A DNA stretch of 64,000 bases from Chaetorhynchus papuensis (Eukaryota > Chordata > Aves > Passeriformes > Rhipiduridae): NCBI GenBank assembly GCA_013396525.1, contig VWYX01000273.1:730599-794598 (forward strand), given 5' to 3'. The notes below the pieces were generated by a model that worked only from the letters and a program-made list of their open reading frames with translations, had not been told where the DNA came from and made no database searches. Made by a program: the position numbers and the translations under genes. This document shows positions 49,610 to 63,760 of this stretch, one piece after another (the first letter of the stretch is position 1; every line of letters starts with the position of its first letter).

Positions 49610-52600
49610 GTAAGCTGCTCCACTTACAGCCCTTTAAAGAAATAATACTTCTACAGATTACCACCCAAAAAACTTCTAATAAAGTTTCTGAGTAACTTGT
49701 TATAGAAAAATGTAAGCTAGGCAGAATCACAGTATTATCAGGAATACACCATTACTGCAGGAAATCTATCAGTGCAATTATTTGTGATTCCTTTGTTTCT
49801 GAGAATATCAAAGAAATTCAATTTTACATCCTAATACGGCATAAAAAGCCTGAAAGCTTGGATCTTTCTGAAAGATCTGGTTTGGGACTGATTGTCATTC
49901 ATAATCTAGTTTGTTTGGTCCAGCTACTTATTGCCTAATTCAGAAGGATGCTTGGAGCAAAACCAACCTGCAGGATCACATCCAAAATTTCAATAAACCA
50001 ATAGACTGGGTGGGAGAACAGATGTATCTTTTGACTTCCTATTATTGCTTTCTGGAACAGTTTGGACAAGAGTAACTTAAATAATTGTAAAAGAAAAAAA
50101 AAGCCAAACCTAAAATAGGACTTCAGGCAAGGATGAAGCATCAAAGTCAGGGCTAAGAGAGCCAAGCAAATACAAGAAAGGGGTGAGACAGGAGCTTAGA
50201 CAGGATGCAGTCTTCAGAGTAGGTCCCTGCAAGGCCACCTTGCTGTTGAGAGGGCTGGGTTTAACTTCAGGAATTGCCTTGCAAACTTTTACCATGGTTA
50301 AATCCGGAACTGCTGCTCATGTGGGTGGACATATGCTTATGGATTCTCAGTCTGTTGCAGTAATGTTCTCCATGTCACAGAAGTTCTTGCTTAATTGGAA
50401 GGAAAAGGGAAAGATGTAGTGTTCTTAGACCCAAGAAATTCTCATTTTTCTTATCTGGCTGGATGGCTACAAAATCTTTTCCATCATCTGTACAGTAGAT
50501 GTGAAGTTTGAAAGAAAGATTTCCAGCAAAGAAACACTGAACAGCTTGGGAACTGCAGCAGAAGTGGTTAAAGCAGAATAGGTTTTATTAATGGCTTCTA
50601 CAGTAATACATTTAAATACTAAATACTTCTAAACAAAGAAGTGTGATCAGAAGAATAAAAGCACTACTTTTTGGGGTTTTGGTGTTTTGTTTTGTTTTTT
50701 TTCCCAAATGGACATGACATTCTCTTTCATTCCTCTTTCGTCGTTGGTCCAGACAAATTGTCTGAAGGAATAAACTATAGTTGATCCAATTCTGAATAGC
50801 ACAGAGATCCCTTTGGGCTTTTAGAAAGCACTTCAATTAAACAAGTATTATTTGTGTTGCTTGCCAAGTACATCACCATCCTTCTCCAGACATCAGTGCT
50901 GAAGATAGCTTTGTTTGTCCATGCCTCTTCACTCTGATCTTTAATTTAACTGGTGGTATAATGACACAGCACCATGCATTTCCTGAATAGCATAGCTCCC
51001 TCCAGTGTGTTTATCCACATAAATAATTCACATAAATAATTCACATAAATAATTCACATAAATAATTCACAAGAAACCACAATCAGTTTTAAATTGAATG
51101 ACCCCACAGATGAATACCCAATGAATTTGAGAGCTTCCCCAAACATCTAAACCCATAATTCCTCTTCTTTCTCTCTACTGATTTCCATCCACAGTACACT
51201 TTTCATTCAGCAGCAAGATGGATTAAAAGGATAGATAACAGCCTTCTATTATTTTAAAAACCAATCCCCTATTTATTGTTTATATTTTAGGTAGTAACTC
51301 CTGAAATACTTCTGTCACTATGCAGGTCTTTGTCATCATGACCGGATGTGTCTGAGGGCACCAGAGAAGACAGAAAGCCATGCTCTGTTTCCCAGAGGCA
51401 ATCTCTGCCACATTGGGAGTTAACACAAGCTCCAGTACTGCCTGACTAGATAGAGGGACAGACTATCAGAGATCTGAATTTGATTTATATATATTGGCAT
51501 ATTTTGTACCTTCATTCACTGGTGCCAGCTGGGCTTTGTAGATAAATTTACCTTCATGTTTGCTTTTGAACAAGCAGAACAAGTCCTTTGGGTCAGGGAA
51601 CAGCAGCCATATACCTAGCCATTGGTTGCTTCTCTTAATAAGGGGTGGTCTTACAATTTGGTGTTGGTCCCTATTGTTCTTTGGTTCAAGGCAAATTGAG
51701 AACGAGTGAAACAGCAATTTTCTCCCATAAGAGATCATTTTTCCAAGGTCACCCTTCATCTGCAGAGTACTATTTGGTGTTATGCAAAAATAAGTGATAT
51801 TGAATTGCAGAAGTTAAATCCAGTTAACAGGCTGTTTGTTTTATCTGTGAAAGAAACAGAGGTGGTCAAGAAGAGATGTATTTTATTTAAACTTTGATCA
51901 AGTAATAAGCACTTTTCCTTAATAGACTATGAGGAGTAGCAAGGCACTGGTACAAACCCATCTACTCTCTGCACCTAAAAAGGCCTGAATCTACTCAGAC
52001 ATCGACTGGCCAAAGCTGTACAGAAACTTGAATCAAAATGTTTCTAAACCTCATTGATAAAAGCCTGATACCTTTAAAGAGCCTGGGAGGCCTGCCACTC
52101 ATTTCAAAGTAGCCAAGATTTCACCCCAAGGGTTTGGCACATCATGGCTGGTGACCATGAATGAGCTTATTCACGGAGCGATCAGAGCTTGTGGGCGCCT
52201 GCTCCTTCCCCTGCCGTCGTCCAGTGCTTTCCCACTGTGACTTTATTCACTGCTTTGGTCTCAATTTCAGATCCTGTGCTAGTTCAAGACTGTAAAAATA
52301 ATCCTTTCTCCTACTGACTGTACCTTTATAGAACGTGAACACGGAGATTTAGCTGTCGGTCAACAGAAATACTTTTCATCTCTCGTTCTTCTGATAACTT
52401 CTTTTGAAATGCGTTCCCTTTCCTCCCCCTTCCTGACACATAAAAACCCTGCTCTGCTTGTCATTCAGGGGTAAGTGAAAGTGGAAACAAAACAGTCATG
52501 TTCCTTGGCTGCCCTTTATAAACCACTTTCTGCCAGAAACTGTCTTACTCTTCAAGGCATTGAGGTCGTGGTGGAAAATATTCAGGAAGGATACATGTTT

Positions 52601-54817
52601 TAACAATTTCTCTTGAAACCGGAATAGTATAGAACTTAAAAAAACTTGACATGCTGACCTGAACAAGCACAGGAGTTCTGCTTTTGTGTGGATCAGCCCA
52701 CATGCTTGTGGCCATTCACAGCAGAATGAAAAATTTCTGAGGGCATACTGGGGCAGTATTTATTCTGTGTGGTTTAATTTGTATTCTGAACTCTTCTGGA
52801 TACTTTTCCTCTTTGAGCAAACATTCAGGTTCATTATCTACTGATGCCAGTTTGCCTTTGTGCATGTAACCTTTATGCACCAAGTGTTGCAATCCTTGGA
52901 TGGGAGACCTTTCCTTAGATAGCAGTCTTGCTGACATGACTGCTTTCTACATCTTCATTTAGGATACCAGTTAAATAAATTAAATCCTTATTCTCCTAAA
53001 TCACACACTCCTGAGACATCAACACTTACATATGCAACCTTTACCTGTCCTATGACTCCTGTGTCATGTTGAGAGCCCATAAGGGAGCAGAATCACCTCT
53101 AAAACATTCATTCTAGTGCTTCAGACATGGCTTGTGAGCTTTAAGAGATCGTTGGAAGTGTTTCCTTCTCACACTGAGGTGATCCTGATAAGCATTGAGA
53201 TCTGGAGACAGACAACAGGCGTTCTAGCTTGGTAATGCACAGCAAAGCAAGGCTGCCCTAAAAGGAAGGATTGTGCTGTTGTAACTGCTTCAATCCTACA
53301 CCTCGCTGCTCCTAGAGGTTTTTGGGAGTCCAAAAGGGAGAGTCAAAAGCAGGAGAGCATTGGACTTCTGTGCTGGTGGGGGTCGGGTTGAAAGTCTTTC
53401 CCACAAAAAGCTAACATCCCTTGTGGGATCCAAATTCAACAGATGAATGTTACAGCCACTGCGATGGATAAGCTGAAGAAAAACGTAATCAGAAAGAAAG
53501 CTGATGATCAAAGCCTGGCTCACATGCAAGTTACTCTAACATACTTAAAATTTCACTTTACATATACCTGTATGCATGTATTTCTGAGGAAGGAATTGTT
53601 GGAAAGAATACAGTACAGCAAAATTGCAATTAATTACTAAACGCTTGGGCACATTTGCTTTGTGCATCATCCATTGCCCAGTCTTTTTCAAATTCAACAC
53701 AGGCAGAAAAATAGTGGAATGTTTTTTTCATACACCATGAATATCTTTTCTTTTATGATTTTTAATATAATCTTGGCCTTTGTAAAAAAATAAACTAAGC
53801 AGTTTAAAACATTTTCCAAGAGCAAGAACATCTTTCCAAGAGCAGAAAGAACTGTTTTCTGTGTGACCTGCACTATAACTCCTCACTGACTTCTTTATTC
53901 ACTTAGTTCATAAGTCATTCCAAAAACTTGCCTTGATGCCCCCTTGTTCTTTCCATAGGTAAATGGCTGAAGAATGTTGCTGTGGAAAATTAACTCTAGG
54001 TTTTGCTCCATCCTGGAAAAGGAAAAAAGAAAAGAAAGCACACCCCTTTCGCTCATGACATCCAGTTCCTTATATGACAACAAAGCGGTGCCTCCAGCTT
54101 GGCATCTGGGATTAGGCTTTGCTCATATACACTGAACTATCTGATTACTGCCAATGGGATTACTTGTGTGAACAGGGCAAGCAGGATTTGACCTTAATAT
54201 TTCATTTCAGGACCAGGCAAGTGGGACAGAAACTGTGAGAAAGCAAGCCCTCGCCCAGCCAAAAATCTTCTATAACCTTCTAAGTAAACATTTGCCGCTT
54301 GCTTTTCATATTTAATGTTTTGGAAAAAGTCCTCCCCTTGTATGAAGGTTTTCTAGCCAATGTTGTATACCTTTCTACCTGTATGGCAAGTGCAGAATTA
54401 AAATAACACATGAGCTGGCAACATTACCTGCATACTTTGTGTTTAATACTGTCTGCAAACTGTCTGTGGAGCAGATTAAGATAGGATTTAAATAAATATT
54501 AAGTTAAAACATTAAATTAAATTTTTAAAAGCATATAAGAATGGGTTTTTCCCCTTCATTTCCTCTTTACTGTTAAAATGGGGTGATTTAGGTGACCTTA
54601 AATTATTAGGGAATTCCATGCAGTTTTCAGCCCACATTCTCTGAGGCTTAGCATGCAGTTTTGGTGGGTTGAAAGCAATGGACAGCTCTTGTGAGGAAAG
54701 AATGTCTGATTCCATCTCACACTTTTAGCAGGTTCTTTTAATGATGTGTTCTGCCTTATTTTAGCAATGCTTTACCATAGCTTTCTTAATTGCCTGCTCT
54801 GTGTGTTTCTTTTTTAG
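49610..54817 (+). other. ELOVL2: ELOVL2 intron 2 (about 5.2 kb)
   Basis: Phase 1 intron, GTAAGC to TTTTTTAG. It contains a 13-bp tandem repeat at 51016-51070. No mobile element or other gene is recognised. Confidence 0.85.
51016..51070. repeat. 13-bp tandem repeat, 4.2 copies
   Basis: Four perfect copies of CACATAAATAATT followed by CAC. The perfect identity suggests recent expansion or ongoing length variation. Confidence 0.95.
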
Positions 54818-55005
54818 ATCCCAGGGTTAGAGGATGGTTCCTTTTGGATTCTTACCTTCCCACATTTTTCCTTACTGGAGCATATCTACTCTGCATATGG
54901 CTGGGCAACAAGTTCATGAAGAACAGGCCTCCTTTCTCTCTCAGGGCTCACCTCATCGTGTATAACCTGGGCATCACGCTGCTCTCCTTCTACATGCTCA
55001 TAGAG
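54818..55005 (+). CDS. ELOVL2: ELOVL2 exon 3 (first two membrane segments)
   Basis: ELOVL2 is an endoplasmic reticulum 3-ketoacyl-CoA synthase that condenses malonyl-CoA with C20 and C22 polyunsaturated acyl-CoA, the step needed to make docosahexaenoate. This 188-nt exon encodes residues 23 (split) to 85: RVRGWFLLDSYLPTFFLTG opens helix 1 (about 35-52), then a polar KFMKNRPPFSLR loop, then helix 2 in AHLIVYNLGITLLSFYMLIE. It is flanked by TTTTTTAG and GAG|GTAAGT, phase 0 out. DSYLPTFFLT and NLGITLLSFYML separate it from ELOVL5 (DNYIPTFICS) and mark it as ELOVL2. The catalytic HxxHH-containing region lies in later exons outside the window; only 85 of about 295 residues are present. No stop or frameshift is seen. 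Confidence 0.96.
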
Positions 55006-58000
55006 GTAAGTGCTCTTCCATGCAGCACAGCTGGGAAAGGTGACCGAGATACAGTTTTTAGCAGAAATACCTTAGTGGCAGGTAGTTTTGCTAGAAAAGT
55101 TAAAATCAACAGCAAAATAAATTTAATATATATATAAAAAAAAGAGTCCCTTCTCATCTTAGATCTTGGCGTGTTTTGGCTGTCCTTCCTGAGCTACAGT
55201 CCACACCTGGGGTCGGGTCATTGGTGCCAGGACTGTGTCCACAGGCATAAATTTGAATCTGCAGCAGTCACTCAGCTCAAACATGCCTGTATCTTGTTCT
55301 TCAGCACCCATGAAAATGCCACAGATTGGGTTTTATTCGTATGACTGACCGTGGAATGATTTTTCCACGCCCATGCTTAAATATGAACAGATTTATAGAT
55401 GAGAGCAAGTACTGATTTATTTATGGTATTGGCAATTCAGTGTTATTTTTCTGCTCTTGTGACTAAGAAGCTTTCCTCATAGAGTCAGGCAGTAAAAGAC
55501 AGATGTTAAAAACTTACCACTTCATCCAAAAGCAAGGGCTGTGGGGCTTGGAGGCTGAATATGGTCACACGGATTATTTCCCAAGCACTTATCAGGAAGG
55601 AACATGCTCATGTAATTCAGGATCCATTTAGAACCAGAAGAGACGTTTGAATGCATCTGATGATTTTGCAACAGCAGAGGATTCAAACAGTGCTCCTCAG
55701 GAGATATGTGTGGTTTTGCCTCTGCAGAAGGAAACAGAAGCCAAAAGTCACTATTTGGATATTGTTTGGGAGCTGCCCATTTTCAGTCTTTTGATAATTG
55801 AGGTACTTTTAATATTATGGTGTTAACACACATGACTTGAAGCCTTTAAAAATAAACACTAGAAGACAAAACCCACAAAACTTTTTGTTGGTTGGACAAG
55901 AAACTTTTCAGAAGGCAAACAGGACCCCCAACGATTTCAAGTTTTAAATTAATTTGAGCTAAATACCAAGTGACTGGCCTGGTCAAATGGCTGAGGAGCA
56001 GTTTAGGTTTGTGCCTTTGTGCAAAGGACTGATTGTGTTATGCAGAGCTTTGTCCTGGTCAATGCTCCAGCTGGCTTCAGAGGCTGCTGTGGGTGTCTGG
56101 GAGTGCAGGATAAGGTTTAGAGCAAAGGAGAAACCAGAACAATTGCTGGAAGGTTTGATGACTCCACAACGATTGTCCTCCAGAATTTAAATTAGCACTT
56201 TGATGTTTAATCCCCATTTTGCTTGAAGGTATACAGATAACTGGCTGCAGTAGCAGGACTCAGCAAAAAGGATTAACTGAATAGAAAACAATACTGCTGC
56301 CCCCTTTCCCTAGCAGTCTGATTTGGCCTGTCACAAGTAAATAAATGGAAGAACAAGGAAAATTTTAGCGGGTCTCATTTGCATGAATGAAGCAAATTTG
56401 GTTTTAACCACCTTCACATCCTGGTAGTAATTGTATTTAGCCACCTCCAGTTTAGCTGCCTTCCTGAGGCTAACTTTGCTGCAGACAGTCACTGAGTTGC
56501 ATTAGTCCTCAGTTTAGTCCCTTGAGACCCTGATTCTGAGGCTGGAGGCTGCTGGTTTACACCTCCCAGACTGCAGCTGGGCATGGCTGGCAGTGCCAGC
56601 TCACAGCCCCACGTTCTGCAAATTTGGGAACCCAGGGAACATGACGGCTGCTCTGCACTGCCAGCTGTTCTACTGCAGATTTCACTCTTAGCTCTGGACT
56701 CTCAGCCAGGCTGGTTTTACACTGTACAAAGCACACTTCCATAATACTGGCTCGGTATTTTCTCTTAGTCTGCTTGCCTGGCTCCTATCGCAGCTTCTCC
56801 TGTGAAGGAGCAGAATGGAAGTTGAGACTTGCAGTCCTGCCTGAGGTAGCCTGCATATGCCTGCTGAAAAAAACAAGCGAATGGGAGAGCAGAAATCATC
56901 TTCAGCACCAAACAAAGTCATGGTGATTCAACATTTCAAAATGTCTGATTTCCAAAGCTTCTATGCCCCTTATGGTCCCTGTCTTTTGTGGACAGTAAGC
57001 TCTTTAAGGCAAGAGTTACCTATATTTAGCACTTTCTGCACAGTGGTTCCTTATGTAAACACAGCTGATCATTCTAGTGACTGGGATTCAGGATCAATTC
57101 CTGGTTAGACACATCTGTAACAGTTGTTTTATTCCTCCATCCTCTCACTTCATCTAAACCCCTCTGGTCTCTGTGTCAGGGATAAATCACAAAATAATAA
57201 GCTCTGCAATAGAAATAAACCACATTCCTCCCCTATGTACACACAACCCACCAAAAAACCCCCCATAACCAGCCATCTTTCTCTGTTTTGTTTATAAGGT
57301 GCCACACAGCATTTCTTGCAATAGCTCCAGAATGTAGGGGCTACTTTTTAGACATTCAAAAGAAAGAAATATCTCATTCACAAGAAAAGGTGCATCTCCA
57401 AATACAGCCTGTCCCACGTGAGGGATTAAATGAGAAACATGGTAAACTGGCTGATGGGGGTACCTGTGCTTCAATTCTTCATCTCCTCACCCTCACCTCC
57501 TGACTAGTTATAGTTGGCAATTGATGACAGTTGACTTCTACAACCTCAAGGCAAGAAGACAAAGGTTATGGCAAAGAGTTATAACAAAAGGGCTGATTTA
57601 AAACTCCAAGGGCAGATTCCTCTTTTGAGCCAGGGCTCCATGCAATGCATCGTGGGCATGAGCTATCTGGGAGCCGATTTTATCTCTGAGCTTTGAGGTC
57701 AACCAATCCGCAAAGCACTTGGAGGAACAGCTCCAGGACAACTCTAAGATGTACCATTAGCATGAGGTCAGATACCCCTACCATCCCCGAAGGACAAGGT
57801 CTAAAGATAAACAGCTCTGCCCAGCTGCCCTCATCCTACTGAGATGTCTCAAAATTTTTGAGTCCACCAAGAGTTAGGTGCCTCTGAAGGCCTCCCAGAA
57901 GGGCAGCTTGTAAGACTTTAATTTATATTTCTGAACTAGGCGCATAGGTTTTCTTGAAGTTGTCAGAGGTGCTTTCCTTCCCCAGTTGAATATGATGGAG

Positions 58001-58151
58001 AAGTTGGCACCTGGGTTTGGAGCACGTTTTTTTCAAGTACCTGAAGCTTAGATGCAAGTCCTGTGCTTAAATTGGGCAGGATGCAGGTGGGCTGCCAAGG
58101 AGGCAGAAGGCAATTCCTTCCACCCTTGCTACCAAAGAAACCCACGTCAGA

Positions 58152-58168
58152 ACTTTACTAAGTAAAGT
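58152..58168. repeat. 17-bp palindrome next to TTTAC repeats
   Basis: ACTTTACTAAGTAAAGT has perfect 8-base arms around one central base and is followed by ACTTTACTTTACTGTA. It may be a short simple-repeat derivative; no function is claimed. Confidence 0.75.
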
Positions 58169-61082
58169 TTACTTTACTTTACTGTACCTGTAAGTTCTCA
58201 TAGACCCAGATCAACTCTACTGATCCAGCAATTTCTAGAACATTGTCAAATCCTGGATAAGGAAATACAGCCATGCCCTTTTTATTTTAACAAAAATCAA
58301 AACTTTTAACAATTTCCTTAGAAATATATGCATATTCTCTACACAAATCTTTGCTTAAGATGCTAAAAGTACCAACTATGAGCAATAAACCATCTTACTG
58401 GGAAAAACCATCATATCTCTGCATATTTTAAAATTATTTCATGTCCTTACAAGCCACACTTCAGGGATGCAGCCTGAGGCACTAGAGGCCAAATTGTCAC
58501 AAGTCTAGTGATAAATTAAAACTGGAAACACAGGAGACCAGTGCTGATCTCTGAATTCTGAAATTAGTCAGGTGAGGATACTCTCTCTCACTAATAGGAA
58601 TAGACATAATCTCTGCCATGGTCTTAGGCTGCTTTCCCCAGCAGCAAGTATCACCTCTGCCCTATTTAAACCAAATCTCTGCTGGTCATCAAGGTCTCAC
58701 TCAAGTCCTTCTGTTGATCAGGCACTGAGAAAACCAGGACACTAGCACCATTTGGGGCAGATTAAAAAGGAGATCCAGAGATACGTGTCATTAGCAGAGG
58801 GGTGGCGTGATGTCTCAAGCCACCTGTATCCCCAGGTAGCTTCTCAGACTTATTACAAATCCATGGGATTTGTAAGCAAGCAACCACATCCATGTGGGGA
58901 AGCAGGACTTGCATGTGAGGACCCCTCATTTCAGTGCAAAGGGAAAAGAGCAGAACTCACAATTATTGCCAGCCCACTGCATTAACCTTTCTAGAGGACC
59001 CAGAAAAAATGTCTTCTACCTTGCAGGATTAAATAAAATAAAAAGCAGTAAATCAACTGCACTTCAGCTGCTTCTAGGAGATGAAAATTCATCCCACATT
59101 GAGTCAAATTTCTGAATTATAGCCATAACTTCCATATCCATAGATGCCAAGATGGTGTAAGCATTCCCAGGAATGCCTGAACAATCAGGACCATCAGCCA
59201 CCACTTTCAGCCCTGCACACTGCAATTGAGATTATATCTCACATATTACTAGAAAGTAATGCCTGAAATAGGCATAATGGGGCAAAACAAAAGGAGCAAA
59301 TCAAAAACAGAAGGAGCGCTTAAACTCTGTTCTATTCCATCATTATATTCCATTCTCACATCAGAAAGATTTGCTTCCTATCTGTGCAAGTGTTAAAAAG
59401 ATAGAGCTTGTGCAGCACAAGTTCTAAGTAAAGCTTTAACAGTGCAGATGATGAGGAAAAGTGAAGAAGATCCTAACCAATCTGAACGGTCCTGGAATTT
59501 TACTGTAGAAATCCAATTTCAACATAATCTTGCTTTTGGTGTTTGTTTTGTTTTTATTTTGTTTGGGTTTGGGTTTTGTTTTTGTTTTTTTTTTTTGTAA
59601 GATTGTGATAAATTATTGTTTACTCCTTCATTAATTGTTCAGAAGTTAACAAATGTAAATTAAGTACAGAAGTAGGGAAGGATTCTAGATCCATCACTTT
59701 TGGTGCTTGAGGTGAAGCCTTTCTTTGAAGCAATTGTTTAGTACTGAAAGAATATTTGTACCTTAGGACAGCAAGAGAAAACAAAGTGAGAAACCAGAAG
59801 AGGTCAGGTGCACTTCCCTATCATTTGAAGAAAGGAGAAGTGGGAAAAAGAAAAACCTAGAGAGCAAAAGGTCACTGAGAGTGCATTGAAAAGCAGTGAA
59901 ATGTAAGGACAAGAGCAAACAGCTCTTTTGATTGTGTAAGAACTTTGTGTGAATAGAGTTAAATTACCAGGTGTTCCTCTATCTTAATTGAATAATTTTT
60001 TTTGGAGAGCTGAGAAGCTGACTTTGCTGTCCTTGCCTGCAGTTATTCCAGCTGGACATGTTGTCCTCACATCTCAGTTTTCATCCTTTGTGTTCTCCTT
60101 GTCTTTCACGCTGACCTTTCGGAGCTCTCCATTTCAGTAGAACATTTAAACTGATCATCAAAAAAAGCAGCGCTCTGGATCTCACATGCACATTCAAATA
60201 GAATTCAGTAGAACCTTATGGGAAATCAAGAGTAAAACTTCATATGATGACGTGTTGCACATGTGCAAATATTCTGATTTAATGACAAGTCGAAGATGAT
60301 TAATGGTACCTTCCTCTTTTCATTGAGTTATCATGTAGAAGTGGGATGGCCTCAGTAGCCTTGTGGTGTGCTCCACCTCAGCCTCTTGGGTATAGCAAGA
60401 CAGTTCAGATGTTGCATGCTTGTGGAACTGAGTCATGTTACAGGCAAGGAGATGATTTCTCCCTTTAAAAACCAAAAAAAGGAAAAACATGTGTGATTAT
60501 TAATATCTGGTCTCAGTTTTTAGACACTGATAATCTTCTCAGGCATACCATTCTAAAATTCATTTGAGATATAAAAGAAAATGTCATTTCTCTCTCCTTC
60601 CTGAAACACTGCCCTGAGCGACTTCTTTTCCTTGGGATGTGGCCATCAGGTAACTGCTTTTAGGACTATTTTATCCAAGTCTATAGATCCAGGGAGGAGC
60701 TGCCTTTCACAAGGACTAACAAAAGTCTCCAGTGGCCAAGGGAAATAAGCGATTCACAGCACTGCAAGTTAAGCCCTTCTTTGTGCTACATAGATAGATT
60801 AGGCTCCTTTACTTGGTTCAGTGAGACCTCAATTGCTTGAGAATAGTGGTCATATAAAATTGTTTGAATTGGTCTGAGGGCTGGAGTGCCTTAGAAAACC
60901 CAGTAAAACATCATACCTGTAATAACATCTTGATCTGTTTTTTTTCACAAGAAGGACACTGGTGCTCATATTCCTACTCTGGACTTTTAAGAGGAACTTT
61001 AATTTCTGTGATACTAACTCCCTTGTTAGTTTTCAACTTTCCTTCTTAACTGGTTCCATATAGACAGCCCATGTACTGGATA

Positions 61083-62045
61083 GACCATTTCAGCTGGAAG
61101 GGACCCACAGCAACCACCTAGTCCAACTGCCTGACAAATTCAGGGATAACCAAAAATTGGAGCATGCTGTTTAGGGCACTGACCAAATGCCTGTTGAACA
61201 CTGACAGGCTGGAGGCATTGGTCACCTGTCTAGGAAGCCTTTTCCAGGGTTTGACCACCCTCTCAGTAAAGAATTGCTTCCTAATGTCCAGTCTAAATCT
61301 ACCCTGGTGCAGCTTGGAACCATTCCCACACATCCTATCATTGCATCCCAGGGAGCAGAGCTCAGCACCTCCCTCCCCCCTTTCCCTCCTCAGGAAGCTG
61401 AAGACAACAATGAGGTCACCCCTCAGTCTCCTCTCCAAGTTAGACAAAACCAAAGTCCTCAGCTGCTCCTCACAGGACTTGTTTCCGGCCCTGTCACCAC
61501 CTTTGTTGCTCTCCTCTGGTACATTCAAGGATCTTTTAAATGGTGGGCCCAGACCTGCAGGCAGTGCTCGAGGTCAGGCTGATGCAGTGGGATAATCCCC
61601 TCTCCTGCCTGGCTGGTTGTGCTGTGCTCGATACACCCCAGGATGAGGTTTGCCCTCGGGGCTGCCGGGGCACACGATGGCTCACACGGAGCTGCTGCTG
61701 ACCAGCACTCCCAGATGCCTTTCCACAGAGCTGATCTCCAGCCATTGCTCCTCCAGATCACACTTGTGCTCACGATATTCCATCCCAGGAACCGGATCCA
61801 GCATTTGGATTTGTTGAATTTCATCCCACTGCTGACTGCCCAGTGCTCCACTCTATCCCTCTGCAAGGACTCCTGTCCCTCAAGCGAGCCAACAGCACCT
61901 CCCTGTTTCATATCATCAGCAAACCTGCTAATGGGGCATTCAGTTCATGCCCCCAGGTCACTGGCAGACACCCTGAACAGCCCTGGCCCTAGAACTGATC
62001 CTGAGGAGCACCCCTGGTGACCGTCACCAGCCAGATGTAGCCAGA
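61083..62045 (-). mobile_element. CR1 LINE, 3' 0.95 kb with ORF2 remnant
   Basis: On the minus strand this CR1 copy encodes broken pieces of the ORF2 C-terminus, including CEEQLRTLVLSNLERRLRGD, LDIRKQFFTERVVKPWKRLP and upstream CIEHSTTSQAGEGIIPLHQP. The plus strand shows 'accatttcagctggaaggga' at the 3' end. That end lacks the double ATTCTATG, so the tail is a variant or slightly cut. Several frameshifts are present. Confidence 0.92.
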
Positions 62046-63760
62046 TGCTGATGCCTCACCCTTTGCCTTCCTCCTGCCCTGGGACAAGGGGGAATACTTT
62101 ATTGCTTATTCCAGGCATTTGCTCTCTGAGACAGTCCAGCCATGCACAGAGATTTGTCTACAACTCAAAGACCACAGACAACCTGCAGGCAGAAGAAATG
62201 GCAATACCCATTCAGAAAATCACATCACTTTCCTTTCTAGCCTATCTATGGGGAACAGACAAAAAACAAGCTACAGCTGTGATATTTTTGAAGGTGAAAG
62301 CTTGAAATAAGCAGGGCAAAAGCCCCTGGGTCAGGCTCTTAGTGCCTAGTCTGCTACTCAGTGAGGTGAGAGGATTGTATCATCTTTTTGTACCTGCTGC
62401 CCACCCCCCACCCCTGAAACTTCTGACAGAGGAACCAACTTTCATTTCTGAACACTCTGATTCCCCATTTACAGAATTAAGGCAGGAGCTGGACTGAAGT
62501 GGCAAAACGACTCATGTGAATCCTTGTGCTGTGTATACTTGAGTAGATGAACAGAAGTCATTTATTAGTGTAAAACCAGGAATCTGTTAAGAACAACATT
62601 AGGGCAACAGCAAGATAAGAAAACTCTACTAATTAACAGGATGTTGTTACTTAGCAGAAACTTCACAAGGCAACACTGGGCTCTTTACGTGATCTGGTTT
62701 TCCAAATAGCTGCAAACAATACTTTTTTTGATATTATTTTCAGGATAGGCTGCCAAGAATGCAAAGAATTCAAAGAATTGTTTTCTAGAGGGAGAGAATG
62801 TGTTTTGAAAGAGAGAGGAGAGTTCTCATCTCTTCGATAGATCCTGCACTTGCACTGTCTCTGAGTGATTAATAACAGCATCAGCTCTGCAGAGTTGTGA
62901 GTGCTCAGTGTACGAAAGGAAACGTGACTGAAACAGTACAAGTAATGTATGGGTTTTGTTTCTGAGGAAAAGAGACCTGGTACCAAAATGTCTTGTGCCA
63001 AGGTCCCAGCTTCTGTTCCAGATATGCAGCTGGCTCATCTGGCACCACTGGGTGAGCTGCCTACCTTCCACATCATTGACAGCCAGCAGGAAAGTCATGG
63101 CCTAGGATCACCAGGATCCCATAAAAATTACTCTCTGCTCCAAATTTCCACACTAATATTTTTTTTATTAGGAAGTTAGACAGAAATCTTGGAAATTGTC
63201 TTGCAAAGCAGAGGAGTCAAAACTCAAAGTGAATTCTTTTCCCTAAAGGGGACACAGTAGTGTATAAGAGAGAGAATAGAAATGCTGAGCTACAGAAAAG
63301 CTGACATGAACGACCGAGGTTAAAAAAAGTCAAAAAAGATCTTCAGTCTAAGCTGCTGGCTCTTGAAATGCGAACACAAACCAGAGGAAACTCTTTTGCC
63401 AAGTAAAATGACTGGGGAACATACAAACAGAATTATCTGAAAAATCTGGCATTTTTAAAACCATGAATGAACAAAAGAAATTAAATAAAACCTTGCAGTC
63501 AGAGTAGTATTCTCAGCCCAAAGCTTGCTCTCCATTTGCATGCTGACCATTTGTAAGGAGTTGCAGATTTCCTGATTACCAAATTAGAAAACTGTGATGT
63601 TGAAAAGGAATATTTTCTTTATGAGCCTCTAAGGGTTTTTTCATCTCATTTTCCAACATGGAACTGTCAATTAAATACTTGAAAAAAAAAAAACCAAAAC
63701 CTTGAGATACCACTCAGCTTGCCTGTTCAGCACTGGCAAAAAAGTTTCAAAAAACATGTC

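Noticed and set aside
61118..61528. 136-codon minus-strand open frame as a host gene
   Set aside because: It matches the CR1 ORF2 C-terminus and is flanked by CR1 non-coding sequence.
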